A DNA stretch of 64,000 bases, taken from assembly GCF_004362145.1 (NCBI RefSeq), contig NZ_SNXC01000012.1, positions 186,001 to 250,000 on the forward strand. The letters run 5' to 3'. The position numbers and the translations under genes were made by a program. Below are positions 63,102-64,000 of this stretch, one piece after another; position 1 is the first letter of the stretch; every line of letters starts with the position of its first letter. This DNA is from Marinomonas balearica (GTDB lineage Bacteria; Pseudomonadota; Gammaproteobacteria; Pseudomonadales; Marinomonadaceae). The notes beneath the pieces were generated by a model, which was not told the DNA's origin, made no database searches, and saw only the letters and a program-made list of their open reading frames with translations.

Positions 63102-64000
63102 ATGCGCATTCAGGTTATTCTACGAGTTATTGGCATATTAGTGATGGTGTTCAGCCTGTCTCTGATCCCGCCTATTATTGTTTCTCTTATATATCAGGAT
63201 GGCGCACTGAACGCTTTTATCTCTGCACTTGGCATTAACTTAATCAGCGGTTTGCTACTTTGGTTGCCGGTTCGAAACCAAAGAGCCGATTTAAAAATTC
63301 GGGATGGGGTCGTAGTGACTGTTCTGTTCTGGTTTGTATTGGGTCTATCGGGATCGGTTCCGTTTCTAATCTCCACCGACCCAGTGCTCACGTTTACTGA
63401 TGCACTTTTTGAGTCTATCTCTGCTCTTACCACGACGGGTGCAACCATCCTAACTCACATTGATAATTTACCGCCGTCAATCCTCTTCTATCGCCAACAA
63501 CTTCAATGGTTAGGGGGAATGGGGATTATCGTACTGGCGGTGGCCATTATGCCGATGCTCGGCATCGGTGGTATGCAGCTATATCGTGCTGAAACGCCAG
63601 GTCCTGTAAAAGATTCAAAGCTAACGCCACGAATTGCAGAAACAGCAAAAGCGCTTTGGTATATATACGCTTCTTTAACGACCGTTTGCGCGATCGGATA
63701 TTGGTTAGCGGGGATGAGTTTATTTGATGCTATCTGTCACAGTTTCTCTACCGTAGCAATTGGTGGTTTCTCCACGCATGACGCAAGCATCGGCTATTTC
63801 GACAGCGTCGCGATAGAAATCGTTTGCTCACTCTTTATGTTTATTTCCGCCATCAACTTTGGGCTGCACTTTTTTGCTTGGAGAAACCAAAGTGTACTGC
63901 ATTACTTCCAAGATCCTGAAGCTCGCTTCTTTATCTTTATTCTCTTTTGTACGATCACCCTAGCAACATTAGGACTCACTCTTACATCAACCTACGACTG
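63102..64000 (+). CDS. trkH: Trk potassium transporter membrane subunit TrkH (partial)
   Basis: The first 299 residues of TrkH, running off the window. Visible are the first transmembrane helix after MRIQVILRVIG, the filter segment ESISALTTTGATIL, WLGGMGIIVLAVAIMPMLG, and a second filter segment FSTVAIGGFSTHD. The ATG at 63102 has GGA upstream. It is 129 bases after trkA, same strand, so the two make one potassium uptake system. Confidence 0.93.
   Translation, partial: MRIQVILRVIGILVMVFSLSLIPPIIVSLIYQDGALNAFISALGINLISGLLLWLPVRNQRADLKIRDGVVVTVLFWFVLGLSGSVPFLISTDPVLTFTDALFESISALTTTGATILTHIDNLPPSILFYRQQLQWLGGMGIIVLAVAIMPMLGIGGMQLYRAETPGPVKDSKLTPRIAETAKALWYIYASLTTVCAIGYWLAGMSLFDAICHSFSTVAIGGFSTHDASIGYFDSVAIEIVCSLFMFISAINFGLHFFAWRNQSVLHYFQDPEARFFIFILFCTITLATLGLTLTSTYD

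Noticed and set aside
63005..63238. Rightward 77-codon frame between trkA and trkH
   Set aside because: It overlaps the start of trkH in another frame and includes a hairpin; no protein-like pattern.

Overview
The window reads as chromosome of a marine gammaproteobacterium, most like the Oceanospirillales/Marinomonas group. The reasons are moderate GC, two TRAP transporters, a uronate oxidation pathway, HslR, TrkA/TrkH, and the def-fmt-rsmB-trkA order shared with pseudomonads. Genus-level placement is an inference. Three parS-like ParB sites (two perfect, one at 14/16) lie at 60456-61325. Together with the gene order known from Pseudomonas (trkA-rsmB-fmt-def, dprA, hemF-aroE) they suggest the window is close to the replication origin. 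About 55 kb of accessory genes sit between the two halves of that block, hemF-aroE at the left end and dprA-def-fmt-rsmB-trkA-trkH at the right end.

Layout. 1-1359: aroE (partial) and hemF. 1461-3668: a TetR regulator divergent from a dihydrolipoyl dehydrogenase. 3745-13410: a complete-looking oxidative D-galacturonate/D-glucuronate pathway. It comprises galactarolactone isomerase and cycloisomerase, a GntR/FadR regulator, TRAP transporter DctPQM, uronate dehydrogenase, KdgD and alpha-ketoglutarate semialdehyde dehydrogenase; both promoter regions share a 17-bp operator-like sequence. 13609-19639: two tandem, co-linear membrane sensors (dCache-HAMP-GAF-HD-GYP), each with an extra segment inside the HD-GYP domain. 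19701-19871: remnant of a multicopper oxidase.

19983-29239: a five-gene leftward operon of circularly permuted ATP-grasp, alpha-E, transglutaminase-like and DUF2126 proteins, a poorly understood peptide-ligase-type system. 29620-31653: an exported protein of unknown function. 32064-34901: gabD-gabT. 35145-40092: an unusual chaperone/usher-type fimbrial cluster with two DUF4402-like subunits and an usher-like protein that ends in a SPOR-like domain, followed by a SPOR lipoprotein. 41105-43324: a DUF1127-like protein and two LysR regulators. 43502-43647: a candidate small RNA. 44072-47178: a second TRAP transporter.

47376-54257: a leftward orphan type VI secretion cargo module with a PAAR-like/LysM/membrane effector, a degenerate ketosynthase-like protein, a DUF3540-like protein and a putative immunity membrane protein; the last carries a G10 tract. 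54435-55190: a deletion scar joining a truncated fabF to a truncated tetR. 55290-64000: cysQ, hslR, dprA, def, fmt, rsmB, trkA and partial trkH, with the parS sites. No tRNA, rRNA, CRISPR array or intact insertion sequence was recognised.
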